Source: Thalassovita gelatinovora
Lineage (GTDB): Bacteria; Pseudomonadota; Alphaproteobacteria; Rhodobacterales; Rhodobacteraceae
Direction: 5' to 3'
Assembly: GCF_001458355.1 (NCBI RefSeq)
Contig: NZ_CYSA01000026.1
Location: 372,001 to 436,000, forward strand
DNA: 64,000 nt
Part shown: positions 16,414-24,602 of the stretch, piece by piece
Numbering within the stretch: position 1 is the stretch's first letter
Layout of the letters: each line of letters begins with the position of its first letter
Notes under the pieces: model-generated
What the model was told of the DNA's origin: nothing
Seen by the model: the letters and a program-made list of their open reading frames with translations, nothing else
Database searches by the model: none
Position numbers and translations under genes: made by a program

Positions 16414-16788
16414 TCAGTCGGCGCGCGGCACCAAAGGTGCATCGTCACTCGACGACGGCGGCAACAATCCGCTGCCCACGGCAGGGGCGGTCGGTTCCGC
16501 ATCGCTGCCGGTTTCTTGCGTCGTTGCGGCATCGGTGCCGACGCGGTCCAGAACCGAACTTCCGGCCGATTTTTCCGCCGCGATGACGGTCAGAGCGATC
16601 GAGGTGCAGATAAAGCCGATGGCCAGAACCCAAGTCACTTTGCCAAGTGCGGTTGCTGCTGCGCGACCGGTCACGGCCCCACCGCCGCCGCCCATGCCCA
16701 GACCGCCACCTTCAGAGCGTTGCATCAGCACGACACCGATCAGCGACAGCGCCAGAAGAAGGTGGATGATGAGAACGACGTTTTCCAT
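16414..16788 (-). CDS. secG: Sec translocon subunit SecG
   Basis: 124 residues. Two membrane helices (about residues 3-22 and 52-72) are separated by the conserved cytoplasmic loop LMQRSEGGGLGMGGGGG. The C-terminal tail is acidic and low in complexity, typical of alphaproteobacterial SecG. The protein assists SecYE-mediated preprotein export in the inner membrane. It lies upstream of pyrG, as is common in this group. Confidence 0.95.
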   Translation of the reverse strand: MENVVLIIHLLLALSLIGVVLMQRSEGGGLGMGGGGGAVTGRAAATALGKVTWVLAIGFICTSIALTVIAAEKSAGSSVLDRVGTDAATTQETGSDAEPTAPAVGSGLLPPSSSDDAPLVPRAD

Positions 16789-16922
16789 GGAGCAGCCTTC
16801 GGATTTGTTCGATGCGGCTACTTAAGGTCTATGGCCCGATGGCGCAACCCCGAAGCGCCGGGACAGACGCAATTCTGCAAGCTGGACTTGTTCCTGTGTG
16901 CGCAAGATATCACAAAGGCACC

Positions 16923-17468
16923 ATGAACACAGAATACCAGATTCGCCCGGCCATTTTCGACGACGCCTCCGGCATCGCGCAGGTTCAGGTCGCCAGTTGG
17001 AAAACCACCTATCGCGGCATCCTGCCCGACGCGCTGATCGACCGGATCGGGGTCGAGGATCGCACCAAATCATGGCAGAAAATCCTGACTACGTTTGACG
17101 AAACCGGGCAAGGTGGTGCGATGGTGGTTGAAACCGCTGGCAGGATCGTCGGGTTCGGGTCTTACGGTCAGCAACGGGATGCCGAACTTGCCGCCGCAGG
17201 ATTCGGCGGCGAATTCACCACGATCTATCTGGAACACGCGCATCAACGCGCCGGTCTGGGCCGTGCACTGATGGCCGCGATGGCGGCGGAACTGGTCAAA
17301 TCCGGCGAAACCGCTGCTGCACTTTGGGTGATTTCGGCCAATACAAACGCGGTGGCGTTTTACCGGGCGCTGGCAGGGGAAACCGTGGCAGAACGGGCCG
17401 ATCCGCAAGGCGGCGATATGGATGAATGCGCCTATGGCTGGCGCGATCTGTCCGGTCTGATCGGGTAA
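16923..17468 (+). CDS. GNAT family N-acetyltransferase
   Basis: 181 residues. The acetyl-CoA-binding motif A is visible (IYLEHAHQRAGLGRALMAAM, with the QxxGxG/A pattern), and motif B (ALWVISANTNAVAFYRALAG) is typical of GNAT enzymes. The frame is open upstream to 16812, but ATG 16923 has an AAAGG ribosome site and starts the fold (MNTEYQIRPAIFDDASGIAQ). Substrate unknown. It is divergent from secG and convergent with the membrane-protein gene downstream. Confidence 0.88.
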   Translation: MNTEYQIRPAIFDDASGIAQVQVASWKTTYRGILPDALIDRIGVEDRTKSWQKILTTFDETGQGGAMVVETAGRIVGFGSYGQQRDAELAAAGFGGEFTTIYLEHAHQRAGLGRALMAAMAAELVKSGETAAALWVISANTNAVAFYRALAGETVAERADPQGGDMDECAYGWRDLSGLIG

Positions 17469-17514
17469 GACGCGCCTGTTTCGGGGCGTCGACCTGCCTC
17501 AGTGATCTGCGTGA

Positions 17515-17910
17515 TCACTCGTCCACATCGTCGATATCATACTGGCCCGACAGCATCCTTCGGATATGGCTCCAACTCAGTCCGATGCCCAGAACGATCG
17601 ACAGGGCGAACAACCCGATCCAAGTGTTCACCGTCGGATTGTTCAAATCCAGCATTTTGTAATCATACAGAACCCAGATCAGCGCCGCGATCACCGCCAG
17701 AATCAAAAACATCCCGAATCCACCGATCGACCGCAATGTTGCACGCAGATAGACGATATAGCCGATGGTCAACAGCAGCCCCAACAGCACCGCCATCGGC
17801 AATTGTTCATTGTAATTCTTCATCGCCCAGGCGGTATAATTCCATTCCGTCGGGTTGAATGTGGCTGTCAATAATATGAAGACTACAACCCAGCGTAGCA
17901 ATAATCCCAT
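17515..17910 (-). CDS. small integral membrane protein (DUF6524-like)
   Basis: 131 residues with four hydrophobic segments (about residues 2-17, 33-53, 60-80 and 93-112) and a polar, acidic C-terminus (YDIDDVDE). The sequence [23 protein letters not shown] is characteristic of a conserved alphaproteobacterial family that I recall as DUF6524. A GAGGGACGAG ribosome site precedes ATG 17910. The frame stays open far upstream to 18387 but that part is antisense to purA. Function unknown. Confidence 0.8.
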   Translation of the reverse strand: MGLLLRWVVVFILLTATFNPTEWNYTAWAMKNYNEQLPMAVLLGLLLTIGYIVYLRATLRSIGGFGMFLILAVIAALIWVLYDYKMLDLNNPTVNTWIGLFALSIVLGIGLSWSHIRRMLSGQYDIDDVDE

Positions 17911-18054
17911 CTCGTCCCTCATGCACGGCCCGGCGCGTCTGTCATGAATCGCGCAAACAGCCGCCCCTGTCCAGTGCTGCGGCGAATTTACGGTTTCCCT
18001 GTGGTATCGTGGGATATATACGGACGCGGGTTTGATCCAGAAAAGGAACCAGTA

Positions 18055-19347
18055 ATGGCAAACGTCGTCGTGGTCGGCGCCCAGTGGGGCGATGAAGGCA
18101 AAGGCAAGATCGTGGATTGGCTGTCGGAACGCGCCGATGTGATCGCACGCTTTCAAGGCGGCCATAATGCCGGCCATACCTTGGTGATCGATGGCAAGGT
18201 CTACAAGCTGAACGCGCTGCCCTCGGGCGTGGTGCGCGGTGGCAAGCTCAGCGTGATCGGCAACGGCGTGGTGCTGGACCCTTGGCATCTGGTGTCCGAA
18301 ATCGAAAAGATCCGCGAACAGGGTGTCGAAATCACCCCCGAAACCCTGATGGTCGCCGAAAACACGCCGCTGATCCTGCCGTTTCACGGCGAATTGGACC
18401 GCGCGCGCGAATCGCAGAATTCAGTTGCCAAGATCGGCACCACCGGGCGTGGCATCGGGCCGTGCTATGAAGACAAGGTCGGCCGCCGGGCGATCCGTGT
18501 CGCCGATCTGGCCGACAAGGCGACGCTTGAACTGCGCGTCGACCGCGCTTTGGTGCATCACAACGCGCTGCGCGCGGGCTTGGGGCTTGAAGCGATCGAC
18601 CGCGACGCGCTCATTGCCAAGCTGAACGAAATCGCGCCGGAAATCCTGCAATATGCTGCCCCGGTCTGGAAGGTGCTGACCGAAAAGCGCAAGGCGGGCA
18701 AACGAATCCTGTTCGAAGGGGCCCAAGGGGCGCTGCTGGACATCGATTTCGGCACTTATCCTTTTGTCACCTCTTCGAACGTGATCGCCGGGCAGGCCGC
18801 CACCGGCACCGGTATCGGGCCGGGATCGATCGATTATGTGCTTGGCATCGTCAAGGCCTATACCACCCGCGTCGGCGAAGGACCGTTCCCGACCGAACTG
18901 GACGATGACGACGGCCAGCGGCTGGGCGAACGGGGCCATGAATTCGGCACCGTGACCGGGCGCAAACGCCGCTGCGGTTGGTTCGATGCGGCGCTGGTGC
19001 GTCAAACTTGCGCCACCAGCGGGGTCAACGGCATTTCGCTGACCAAGCTCGACGTGCTGGACGGGTTCGAGACGCTGAAGATCTGCGTCGGCTATGAACT
19101 TGATGGTGAACGGCTGGATTATCTGCCCACCGCATCCGATCAGCAGGCGCGGTGCAAACCGATCTACGAAGAAATGCCCGGCTGGTCGGAATCGACCGAA
19201 GGGGCACGGTCGTGGAACGATCTGCCCGCCAACGCGATTAAATACGTGCGTCATATCGAAGAACTGATTGATTGCCCGGTCGCGCTCCTGTCGACATCGC
19301 CCGAACGCGATGACACCATCCTCGTCACCGACCCGTTCGCAGACTGA
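18055..19347 (+). CDS. purA: adenylosuccinate synthetase
   Basis: 430 residues, standard length. It makes adenylosuccinate from IMP, aspartate and GTP in AMP synthesis. [14 protein letters not shown] (phosphate loop with the catalytic Asp), [13 protein letters not shown] and [15 protein letters not shown] are all intact. The frame is open upstream to 17944, but ATG 18055 has an AAAGGAA site and is the canonical start MANVVVVG. The stop overlaps the DUF2842 start by 1 base (TGATG). Confidence 0.98.
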   Translation: MANVVVVGAQWGDEGKGKIVDWLSERADVIARFQGGHNAGHTLVIDGKVYKLNALPSGVVRGGKLSVIGNGVVLDPWHLVSEIEKIREQGVEITPETLMVAENTPLILPFHGELDRARESQNSVAKIGTTGRGIGPCYEDKVGRRAIRVADLADKATLELRVDRALVHHNALRAGLGLEAIDRDALIAKLNEIAPEILQYAAPVWKVLTEKRKAGKRILFEGAQGALLDIDFGTYPFVTSSNVIAGQAATGTGIGPGSIDYVLGIVKAYTTRVGEGPFPTELDDDDGQRLGERGHEFGTVTGRKRRCGWFDAALVRQTCATSGVNGISLTKLDVLDGFETLKICVGYELDGERLDYLPTASDQQARCKPIYEEMPGWSESTEGARSWNDLPANAIKYVRHIEELIDCPVALLSTSPERDDTILVTDPFAD

Positions 19348-19580
19348 TGGCGCTTAGCTACAAAGCCCGTCGTCGCTGGTCCTTGGTGATCCTGCTGATC
19401 GGTCTGCCCGCCTATATCGTGGTGGCGGTCAGCGTCGTGAACATGATCGACCGTCCGCCGATCTGGCTGGAATTGCTGATCTATATCGGGCTTGGCATTG
19501 TCTGGGTGCTGCCGTTCAAAGCTGTGTTCAAAGGGGTCGGTCAAGCCGACCCCGACGCCCCGCACGACGATCAGAACTGA
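19347..19580 (+). CDS. DUF2842 family membrane protein
   Basis: 77 residues with a basic N-terminus and two membrane helices (about residues 12-32 and 40-62), matching the DUF2842 family (SYKARRRWSLVILLIGLPAYI). It is translationally coupled to purA through a 1-base overlap, an arrangement common in Rhodobacterales. Function unknown. Confidence 0.9.
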   Translation: MALSYKARRRWSLVILLIGLPAYIVVAVSVVNMIDRPPIWLELLIYIGLGIVWVLPFKAVFKGVGQADPDAPHDDQN

Positions 19581-19694
19581 TCCGGCGCCCGTTCAAGTTC
19601 TGGTGAGCTTGCGTTTCTATCCGTTGACCTTCCCGCGCTGGAAACTGGTTCAACCGGGTCTGGAACGTACTCAACAGGGCAAGGCAAAGGTCTT

Positions 19695-20135
19695 ATGAAC
19701 AAGAAAAATCTTGCGACAGTCACCATCGTGGCCGCCGCTGTCGCGGCATATTTTTTTAGAGAAAATGCACCGGGCGACCATCCCGGTTCAGCACAGGCAG
19801 ACCCGCCGCGCGGGGCCGCAATCGTACAAGTGGCCATGCCTGCAACCTTGTCAGAAACCGCCCGGATGGGGCAGCGCGCCTTCGACGCGAAATGCGCCAG
19901 CTGTCACGGTGCCGATGCGGCAGGTCAGAAAGGGGTCGCGCCGCCCCTGATTCACAAGATTTATGAACCGGGCCACCATGCGGACATGTCTTTCCTGATG
20001 GCGGCACAGCGCGGGGTAAGGTCACATCACTGGCCATTTGGCGATATGCCACCGGTCGAAGGTGTCACCGACGCGGATGTGAAAATGATCGTGCGCTATA
20101 TCCGCGAAGTCCAACAGGTAAACGGGATTTTCTGA
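19695..20135 (+). CDS. membrane-anchored or secreted c-type cytochrome
   Basis: 146 residues. An N-terminal hydrophobic segment (residues 6-20, poor cleavage site) probably anchors it to the inner membrane with the haem domain in the periplasm. The haem-binding CASCH is at about residues 72-76, and a methionine ligand is likely in GDMPPVEG. Class I cytochrome c of about 90 residues in the mature domain. An electron-carrier role is inferred. The partner is unknown; the flanking genes are not respiratory. Confidence 0.9.
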   Translation: MNKKNLATVTIVAAAVAAYFFRENAPGDHPGSAQADPPRGAAIVQVAMPATLSETARMGQRAFDAKCASCHGADAAGQKGVAPPLIHKIYEPGHHADMSFLMAAQRGVRSHHWPFGDMPPVEGVTDADVKMIVRYIREVQQVNGIF

Positions 20136-20171
20136 CTGACGGTCAGGCGGCAAATACCATTTTAAACAAAA

Positions 20172-20246
20172 TGGTATCCCGTAGGGGAATCGAACCCCTC
20201 TTTCCAGGTTGAAAACCTGGCGTCCTAACCGATAGACGAACGGGAC
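20172..20246 (-). tRNA. tRNA-Glu (anticodon UUC), copy 1
   Basis: The minus strand folds into a full cloverleaf. The acceptor stem GTCCCGT pairs with ACGGGAT (G-U at the end), the anticodon stem CCAGG/CCTGG encloses TTTTCAA (anticodon TTC), and the T-arm is GGGGTTCGATTCCCC. The 3' CCA is encoded (20172-20174). Confidence 0.97.
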
Positions 20247-20397
20247 ACGCTGTGGTGTGGAGCGCTTTCTAAGCAAAAGGCATTTTCAGCGCAAGTGCCA
20301 AAATGCGTCGTTTCGCGCAATTTTTTCACCTACGGCGCGGAGGGGAACACCGCCGCGAAACCGCCCCGGTCCGGGGCGATCCCGTCGGCGGACCCGG

Positions 20398-21249
20398 TTA
20401 AAGTGCCTTGCCGGCGAAATCCGCCGCCGAATGGCGTTCGGGGACTTGTTCGTTTTCGTCACCGCGCAGACGGTTGACCATCCCCCCGCGCTTGACCGCC
20501 GGACGCGCCGCGATTTTTTCGGCCCAAGCTTGAAGATGGCTGTAAATGCCAACATCCAGGAATTCCGCCCCACCGGGATAGGACTTGTCGCGGGCCAACT
20601 GTCCATACCACGGCCAGATGGCGATATCGGCGATGGTGTATTCATCGCCCGCGATATAAGGCCGTTCGGCCAATTGCCGTTCCAGAACGTCAAGTTGGCG
20701 TTTGACTTCCATCGCGTAGCGATTGATCGGATATTCGAATTTTTCCGGGGCATAGGCAAAGAAATGGCCAAAACCACCGCCCAGAAACGGCGCGCTGCCC
20801 ATCTGCCAGAATAACCAGTTCAGCGCCTCGGTCCGGCCCGGTCCTTGGGCGGGCAGGAAGGCCCCGAATTTGTCGGCCAGATGCAACAGCATCGCGCCGC
20901 TTTCGAACAGACGCAGCGGTTCGTCGCCGGTCAGGTCCAGCAATGCCGGGATCTTGGAATTGGGATTCACCTCGACGAATCCGGATCCGAATTGATCGCC
21001 GTCTCCGATCCGGATCGGCCATGCATCATATTCCGCGCCCGAATGCCCTGCTTCCAGCAGTTCCTCGAACATCACCGTGACCTTGACCCCGTTGGGTGTG
21101 GCCAGCGAATAAAGCTGAAAATCGTGGTCGCCACGCGGCAGCACGGCGTTATGGGTCGCCCCGGCGATGGGGCGGTTGATGCTGGCGAATTCGCCACCGT
21201 TTTCGTCGTCCCAGGTCCAGACCTTGGGCGGAACGTATTGCGTCGTCAT
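20398..21249 (-). CDS. yghU: GSH-dependent disulfide-bond oxidoreductase, YghU-type glutathione S-transferase
   Basis: 283 residues. The thioredoxin-like N-domain (DFQLYSLATPNGVKVTVMFEEL) with the glutathione contacts NPNSKIPALLD and LFESGAMLLHLADKFG is followed by the helical C-domain (WLFWQMGSAPFLGGGFGHFF). These features define the YghU/YfcG Nu-class, which reduces disulfides with glutathione. The chosen ATG 21249 (MTTQYVPPKVWTWDDENGG) has AAGGTG upstream; the frame is open to 21300. It sits between two identical tRNA-Glu genes. Confidence 0.93.
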   Translation of the reverse strand: MTTQYVPPKVWTWDDENGGEFASINRPIAGATHNAVLPRGDHDFQLYSLATPNGVKVTVMFEELLEAGHSGAEYDAWPIRIGDGDQFGSGFVEVNPNSKIPALLDLTGDEPLRLFESGAMLLHLADKFGAFLPAQGPGRTEALNWLFWQMGSAPFLGGGFGHFFAYAPEKFEYPINRYAMEVKRQLDVLERQLAERPYIAGDEYTIADIAIWPWYGQLARDKSYPGGAEFLDVGIYSHLQAWAEKIAARPAVKRGGMVNRLRGDENEQVPERHSAADFAGKAL

Positions 21250-21444
21250 GTAATCACCTTGAAGCGGGGTCAGAAACAGGGCCACAAGGCCCGACCTCAA
21301 GTTATAGCGGCGTTGTCACCGCTGTCATGACCCAAGACGAGCATGGTCTGTGTGCATAAATGCATGTTGACGCGCGATCCAGCGGCCAAACGAGACAAAT
21401 ATAGATGGGATGGGGGGAGGGAAACTGTGCGTTTCTGCTACGAA

Positions 21445-21519
21445 TGGTATCCCGTAGGGGAATCGAACCCCTCTTTCCAGGTTGAAAACCTGGCGTCCTA
21501 ACCGATAGACGAACGGGAC
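21445..21519 (-). tRNA. tRNA-Glu (anticodon UUC), copy 2
   Basis: Identical over all 75 bases to the copy at 20172-20246, including the encoded CCA (21445-21447). The flanking sequences differ. Confidence 0.97.
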
Positions 21520-21603
21520 ATGCCTGTCGTGTGCGCGGTATGTAGGCAAAGCCCGCCCCCGCCGCAAGCGGAAAATGTCGCCATGTTGCGGGAAATCCGG
21601 GGC

Positions 21604-23367
21604 TCAGCCCGGCGTGGCTTCGGCGGCGTCTTCCAGCCGCAGCTGAACCGATTGCCGCCCACCCCAGCTGTTGATTTCCAATCGCCCGGCCAGGTGGAAC
21701 CGCGCACCGCTGCGATCCGACAACCGTGGCCCCAGCGGCCCGTCGAAAGCCCCAAAGCAAATCGCGTCGATCCGCGCGCCCAGCCCATCGCCGAAACTCA
21801 GCTTGAGATGCGATTCGCCAACCCGTTTGGCAAAACTGATCTGAACATCGGGAAACACATAGCGCGGGGCAGGGGCACTGGCCCCGAATGGCCCGGCCTT
21901 TTCGATCTGTTCGACCAAGTCGACCTGCGCCGCACCCGGCATCAAAATCCCGTCGAGCTTCAGGTCGGCCGGCCCGGCATCGCCTGCACCCTGCCGCGCC
22001 AGCAAATCCGACAGCCGCGCCATCGCTGTGTCGACCTTGTCGCGCGCCACGGTCAGACCCGCGGCCATCTTGTGACCGCCGCCCTTGATCAATAGCCCCT
22101 CTGCGGCCAGCCTTTGAATGCTGGCTCCCAGATCGACACCGCTGATCGACCGGCCCGAACCCTTGCCTTCGTCGCCGTCAAGCCCGATCACGATGGCTGG
22201 ACGGTTGGTCATTTCCTTCAACCGGCTGGCCACGATCCCGACCACGCCGGGATGCCACCCTTCGCCCGCCGCCCAGACCAGCGGCGCGTCCAGCCCCCGG
22301 TTCTCGGCCTGTTCGATCGCTGCCGCGCGCACCGCGTTTTCGATCTCGCGCCGCTCGCTGTTCAATTCGTCCAGACGCTCCGCCATCGCCCGTGCCTCGA
22401 CCGGGTTTTGGGTCGACAGCAGCCGTGCGCCCAGATCAGCGGCCCCGATCCGCCCGCCTGCATTGACCCGCGGGCCCAGCACGAAGCCCAGATGATACGA
22501 TGTCGGGGCTTGATCGATCCGGCCTACGTCCGACAGAGCCACCAACCCGGGCCGCGATCGCCGCGCCATGATTTTTAACCCTTGCCGCACCAGCGCCCGG
22601 TTGACCCCGATCAAGGGCGCCACATCGGCCACCGTGGCCAGCGCGACCAGATCCAGCATCGCCATCAGGTCGGGGCCTTGCGCACCTTGTCCGCGCATCT
22701 GTCGGTTCGCCTCGACCAGCATCAAGAACACCACCGCCGCAGCGCAAAGATGCGCCAGATCGCCGGTTTCGTCCTGCCGATTGGGGTTCACCACAGCCAG
22801 ACAATCGGGCAGGGTTTCGCCACCCAGATGGTGATCCAGAACCACCACATCGGCCCCTTTGGCCGCCGCGATCGGCGCGTGGCTCAGGGTGCCGCAATCG
22901 ACACAGATGATCAGATCGTGATCGTGCGCCAAGGCGGCCATCGCAGGTTCATTGGGGCCGTAGCCTTCGTCGATCCGGTCGGGCACATACAGCGTCGCTT
23001 GCCGCCCCATCTGCCGCAACCAATCGATCAGCAGCGCTGCGGACGATCCGCCATCAACGTCGTAATCGGCGAAAATGGCAATCCTTTCGCGCGCCTTCAC
23101 CGCCCGCAGGAAACGCGCGGCGGCCTTTTCCATATCCTTCAGAATCCTAGGATTGGGCAACAGGTCGCGCAATTGCGGTTCCAGAAACCCGGCCACCGCA
23201 TCAGGGGCCACACCGCGCCGCGCCAAGGTCTGACACAGCGCAGCGGGCAAGTCGGTCTGCTGGTGCATCGCTTCGGCCATCCGCTCGACCTCGGACCCCG
23301 GCCCGATCCAGCGCCGCCCGCTCAACGACGCCTCAACCCCTAAATATGCTCGTTCATCCGTTTTCAA
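21604..23367 (-). CDS. recJ: single-stranded-DNA exonuclease RecJ
   Basis: 587 residues. The DHH phosphoesterase motifs are intact: FADYDVDGGSSAALL (motif I), ICVDCG (motif II) and VVVLDHHLGG (motif III), followed by the DHHA1 domain with KGGGHKMAAGLTV. RecJ degrades single-stranded DNA 5' to 3' in recombination and repair. The start is a TTG at 23367 (MKTDERAYLGVEASLSGRRW); the conserved ASLSGRRW begins about 13 residues in. It lies in a single-gene unit bounded by tRNA-Glu and a transposon scar. Confidence 0.95.
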   Translation of the reverse strand: MKTDERAYLGVEASLSGRRWIGPGSEVERMAEAMHQQTDLPAALCQTLARRGVAPDAVAGFLEPQLRDLLPNPRILKDMEKAAARFLRAVKARERIAIFADYDVDGGSSAALLIDWLRQMGRQATLYVPDRIDEGYGPNEPAMAALAHDHDLIICVDCGTLSHAPIAAAKGADVVVLDHHLGGETLPDCLAVVNPNRQDETGDLAHLCAAAVVFLMLVEANRQMRGQGAQGPDLMAMLDLVALATVADVAPLIGVNRALVRQGLKIMARRSRPGLVALSDVGRIDQAPTSYHLGFVLGPRVNAGGRIGAADLGARLLSTQNPVEARAMAERLDELNSERREIENAVRAAAIEQAENRGLDAPLVWAAGEGWHPGVVGIVASRLKEMTNRPAIVIGLDGDEGKGSGRSISGVDLGASIQRLAAEGLLIKGGGHKMAAGLTVARDKVDTAMARLSDLLARQGAGDAGPADLKLDGILMPGAAQVDLVEQIEKAGPFGASAPAPRYVFPDVQISFAKRVGESHLKLSFGDGLGARIDAICFGAFDGPLGPRLSDRSGARFHLAGRLEINSWGGRQSVQLRLEDAAEATPG

Positions 23368-23410
23368 AAACCCGTCCCGGCCTTTTCATCGTTCCAAAAA
23401 TGCTCCCGCC

Positions 23411-23600
23411 GGAGGCTAACTTCTCCGTATCAGCAGTTCCAGCGAATTCCCACGACTTTTAAAGCTGCTTTAATCCCAGTGGGTTAGGGGGTGCACGGCT
23501 GCCCACAAGGTTTCGGGAAACCCTGAAACTGTTTGTGGAAACGGAGGTAGATAAGTTTTGAGAGTCTCAAAGAGATTGACCGCAGCCGAAGTTAAGAGCC
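23411..23600. repeat. degenerate mobile-element repeat, copy A
   Basis: Starts GGAGGCTAACTTCTCCGTAT and ends near an ACTGTTTGTGGA block. It aligns over about 190 bp with 41207-41396 with scattered substitutions and small indels. On the minus strand both copies encode a similar peptide (here AAVNLFETLKTYLPPFPQTV). Together with the IS481 start at 23654 it fills most of the 23.37-23.84 kb gap; nothing else was recognised there. Confidence 0.7.
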
Positions 23601-23654
23601 TGGACGCTGGAAAATACGCAACTTGCGCTGGATCTCTCGTTTGTTCTTGTCCAT
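23592..23654 (-). pseudogene. IS481-type transposase, N-terminal remnant
   Basis: Begins MDKNKREIQRKLRIFQ, the typical start of IS481-type integrase-core transposases, then runs into an unrelated stretch and a stop after 20 codons. An intact AAGGAG ribosome site lies 6 bases before the ATG. The rest of the gene is missing. The C-terminal part of a related transposase is found at 40868-41004. Confidence 0.6.
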
Positions 23655-23835
23655 GAACATCTCCTTCTTCCCAGCTTCCCAGAACTGGGAGGTTAAAGGA
23701 AATGTCTCGCGAGTAACGGCATTACCGCCCGGCCACAAAGAAGTCATCCGCTCCCCCCATATTTGGTGAGGAGCGGTGGCCATGTCCGGACCAGCAGGGG
23801 CAACGGCGCTTTGGGCGTTGCCATCAAGGCCGGGA

Positions 23836-24489
23836 TCAGCAGCCTTGCGGGACAAACCCGTGCCGGGCGTGGAACCGGGTCAGGGCGCGGTCCGAAGGAA
23901 GCTGGCCGGTGAATGTTTTCACATAGTCGGGGATACGGGCCATACGGGTGCCGATATCTTCACGGACCTGCATCGAGATATATCCGATCTGCACCAGATA
24001 AACCGTCCGCGCACGCACATCCGCTTCACCCGGATCATAATCGAACCGTCCGAACATCCGCCGGATCGCATCCAGGCGGGTTTCGTCTGCAAGATGTACT
24101 CGGGTCGCAACCGGTTCGGAGCGATGCGCCCATCCGCGCACCGCGAGATCGAAGCGCGGTTCGAACGGTCCATCCTCGAGGAAAACGCCGATCAGGTTCA
24201 GCACCGCTTCGGTGATGGTTTCGGCATAGGCGTCGGTCGCGGCGACGAGGCTGCCGGTATTGGCCGTTTCCCAGTCATCCAGCAACGCGTCCAACAGCGC
24301 GTCACGGTCCTTGAAGAACCAGTAAAAACTGGTGCGCGACAGGCCTAACCTATTGGCCAGTGGTTGAATTTTCACCGCGTCCAAGCCGGCATCGACAAAG
24401 GCGTCGCGCGCCGCATCCAGCCAAAGCTGGCGCGATCCGCGCCATCCGGTCGTTTTGCCGGAGATATCGTTCTGATCCGCTACAGTCAT
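23836..24489 (-). CDS. TetR-family transcriptional regulator
   Basis: 217 residues. The N-terminal helix-turn-helix is clear (residues about 36-56, IQPLANRLGLSRTSFYWFFKDRDALLDALL). The C-terminal ligand domain is not assignable. It is divergently transcribed from the flavoenzyme gene at 24603 across a 113-bp gap with spaced direct repeats, so it probably controls that gene and itself. Similar TetR proteins accompany betaine or N-methylproline demethylases. Confidence 0.88.
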   Translation of the reverse strand: MTVADQNDISGKTTGWRGSRQLWLDAARDAFVDAGLDAVKIQPLANRLGLSRTSFYWFFKDRDALLDALLDDWETANTGSLVAATDAYAETITEAVLNLIGVFLEDGPFEPRFDLAVRGWAHRSEPVATRVHLADETRLDAIRRMFGRFDYDPGEADVRARTVYLVQIGYISMQVREDIGTRMARIPDYVKTFTGQLPSDRALTRFHARHGFVPQGC

Positions 24490-24531
24490 GGTCGGACCCT
24501 AGCCCGGTTCGGGGTCCGTGACAATGAAATC

Positions 24532-24575
24532 GACAGGAGTGAACCTTTTCTTGACAGGGGTGAACATTCTGTCAA
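24532..24575. promoter_or_regulatory. candidate TetR operator, direct and inverted repeats
   Basis: GACAGGAGTGAAC (24532-24544) and GACAGGGGTGAAC (24553-24565) repeat at a 21-bp interval, two helical turns. TTGACAG at 24551 is also inverted as CTGTCAA at 24569-24575. The repeats lie in the divergent gap between the TetR gene and its presumed target. Confidence 0.55.
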
Positions 24576-24602
24576 TCCTTTGGCTACAAATGGAGAGCCG
24601 TC

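Noticed and set aside
17911-18387. Upstream extension of the small membrane-protein frame to 290 codons
   Set aside because: The extension is antisense to purA; the ribosome site and hydrophobic family start lie at ATG 17910.
20172-21519. tRNA-Glu pair as borders (att sites) of an integrated element
   Set aside because: The interval holds only yghU, a core gene, with no integrase; two identical tRNA genes are better explained by gene duplication.
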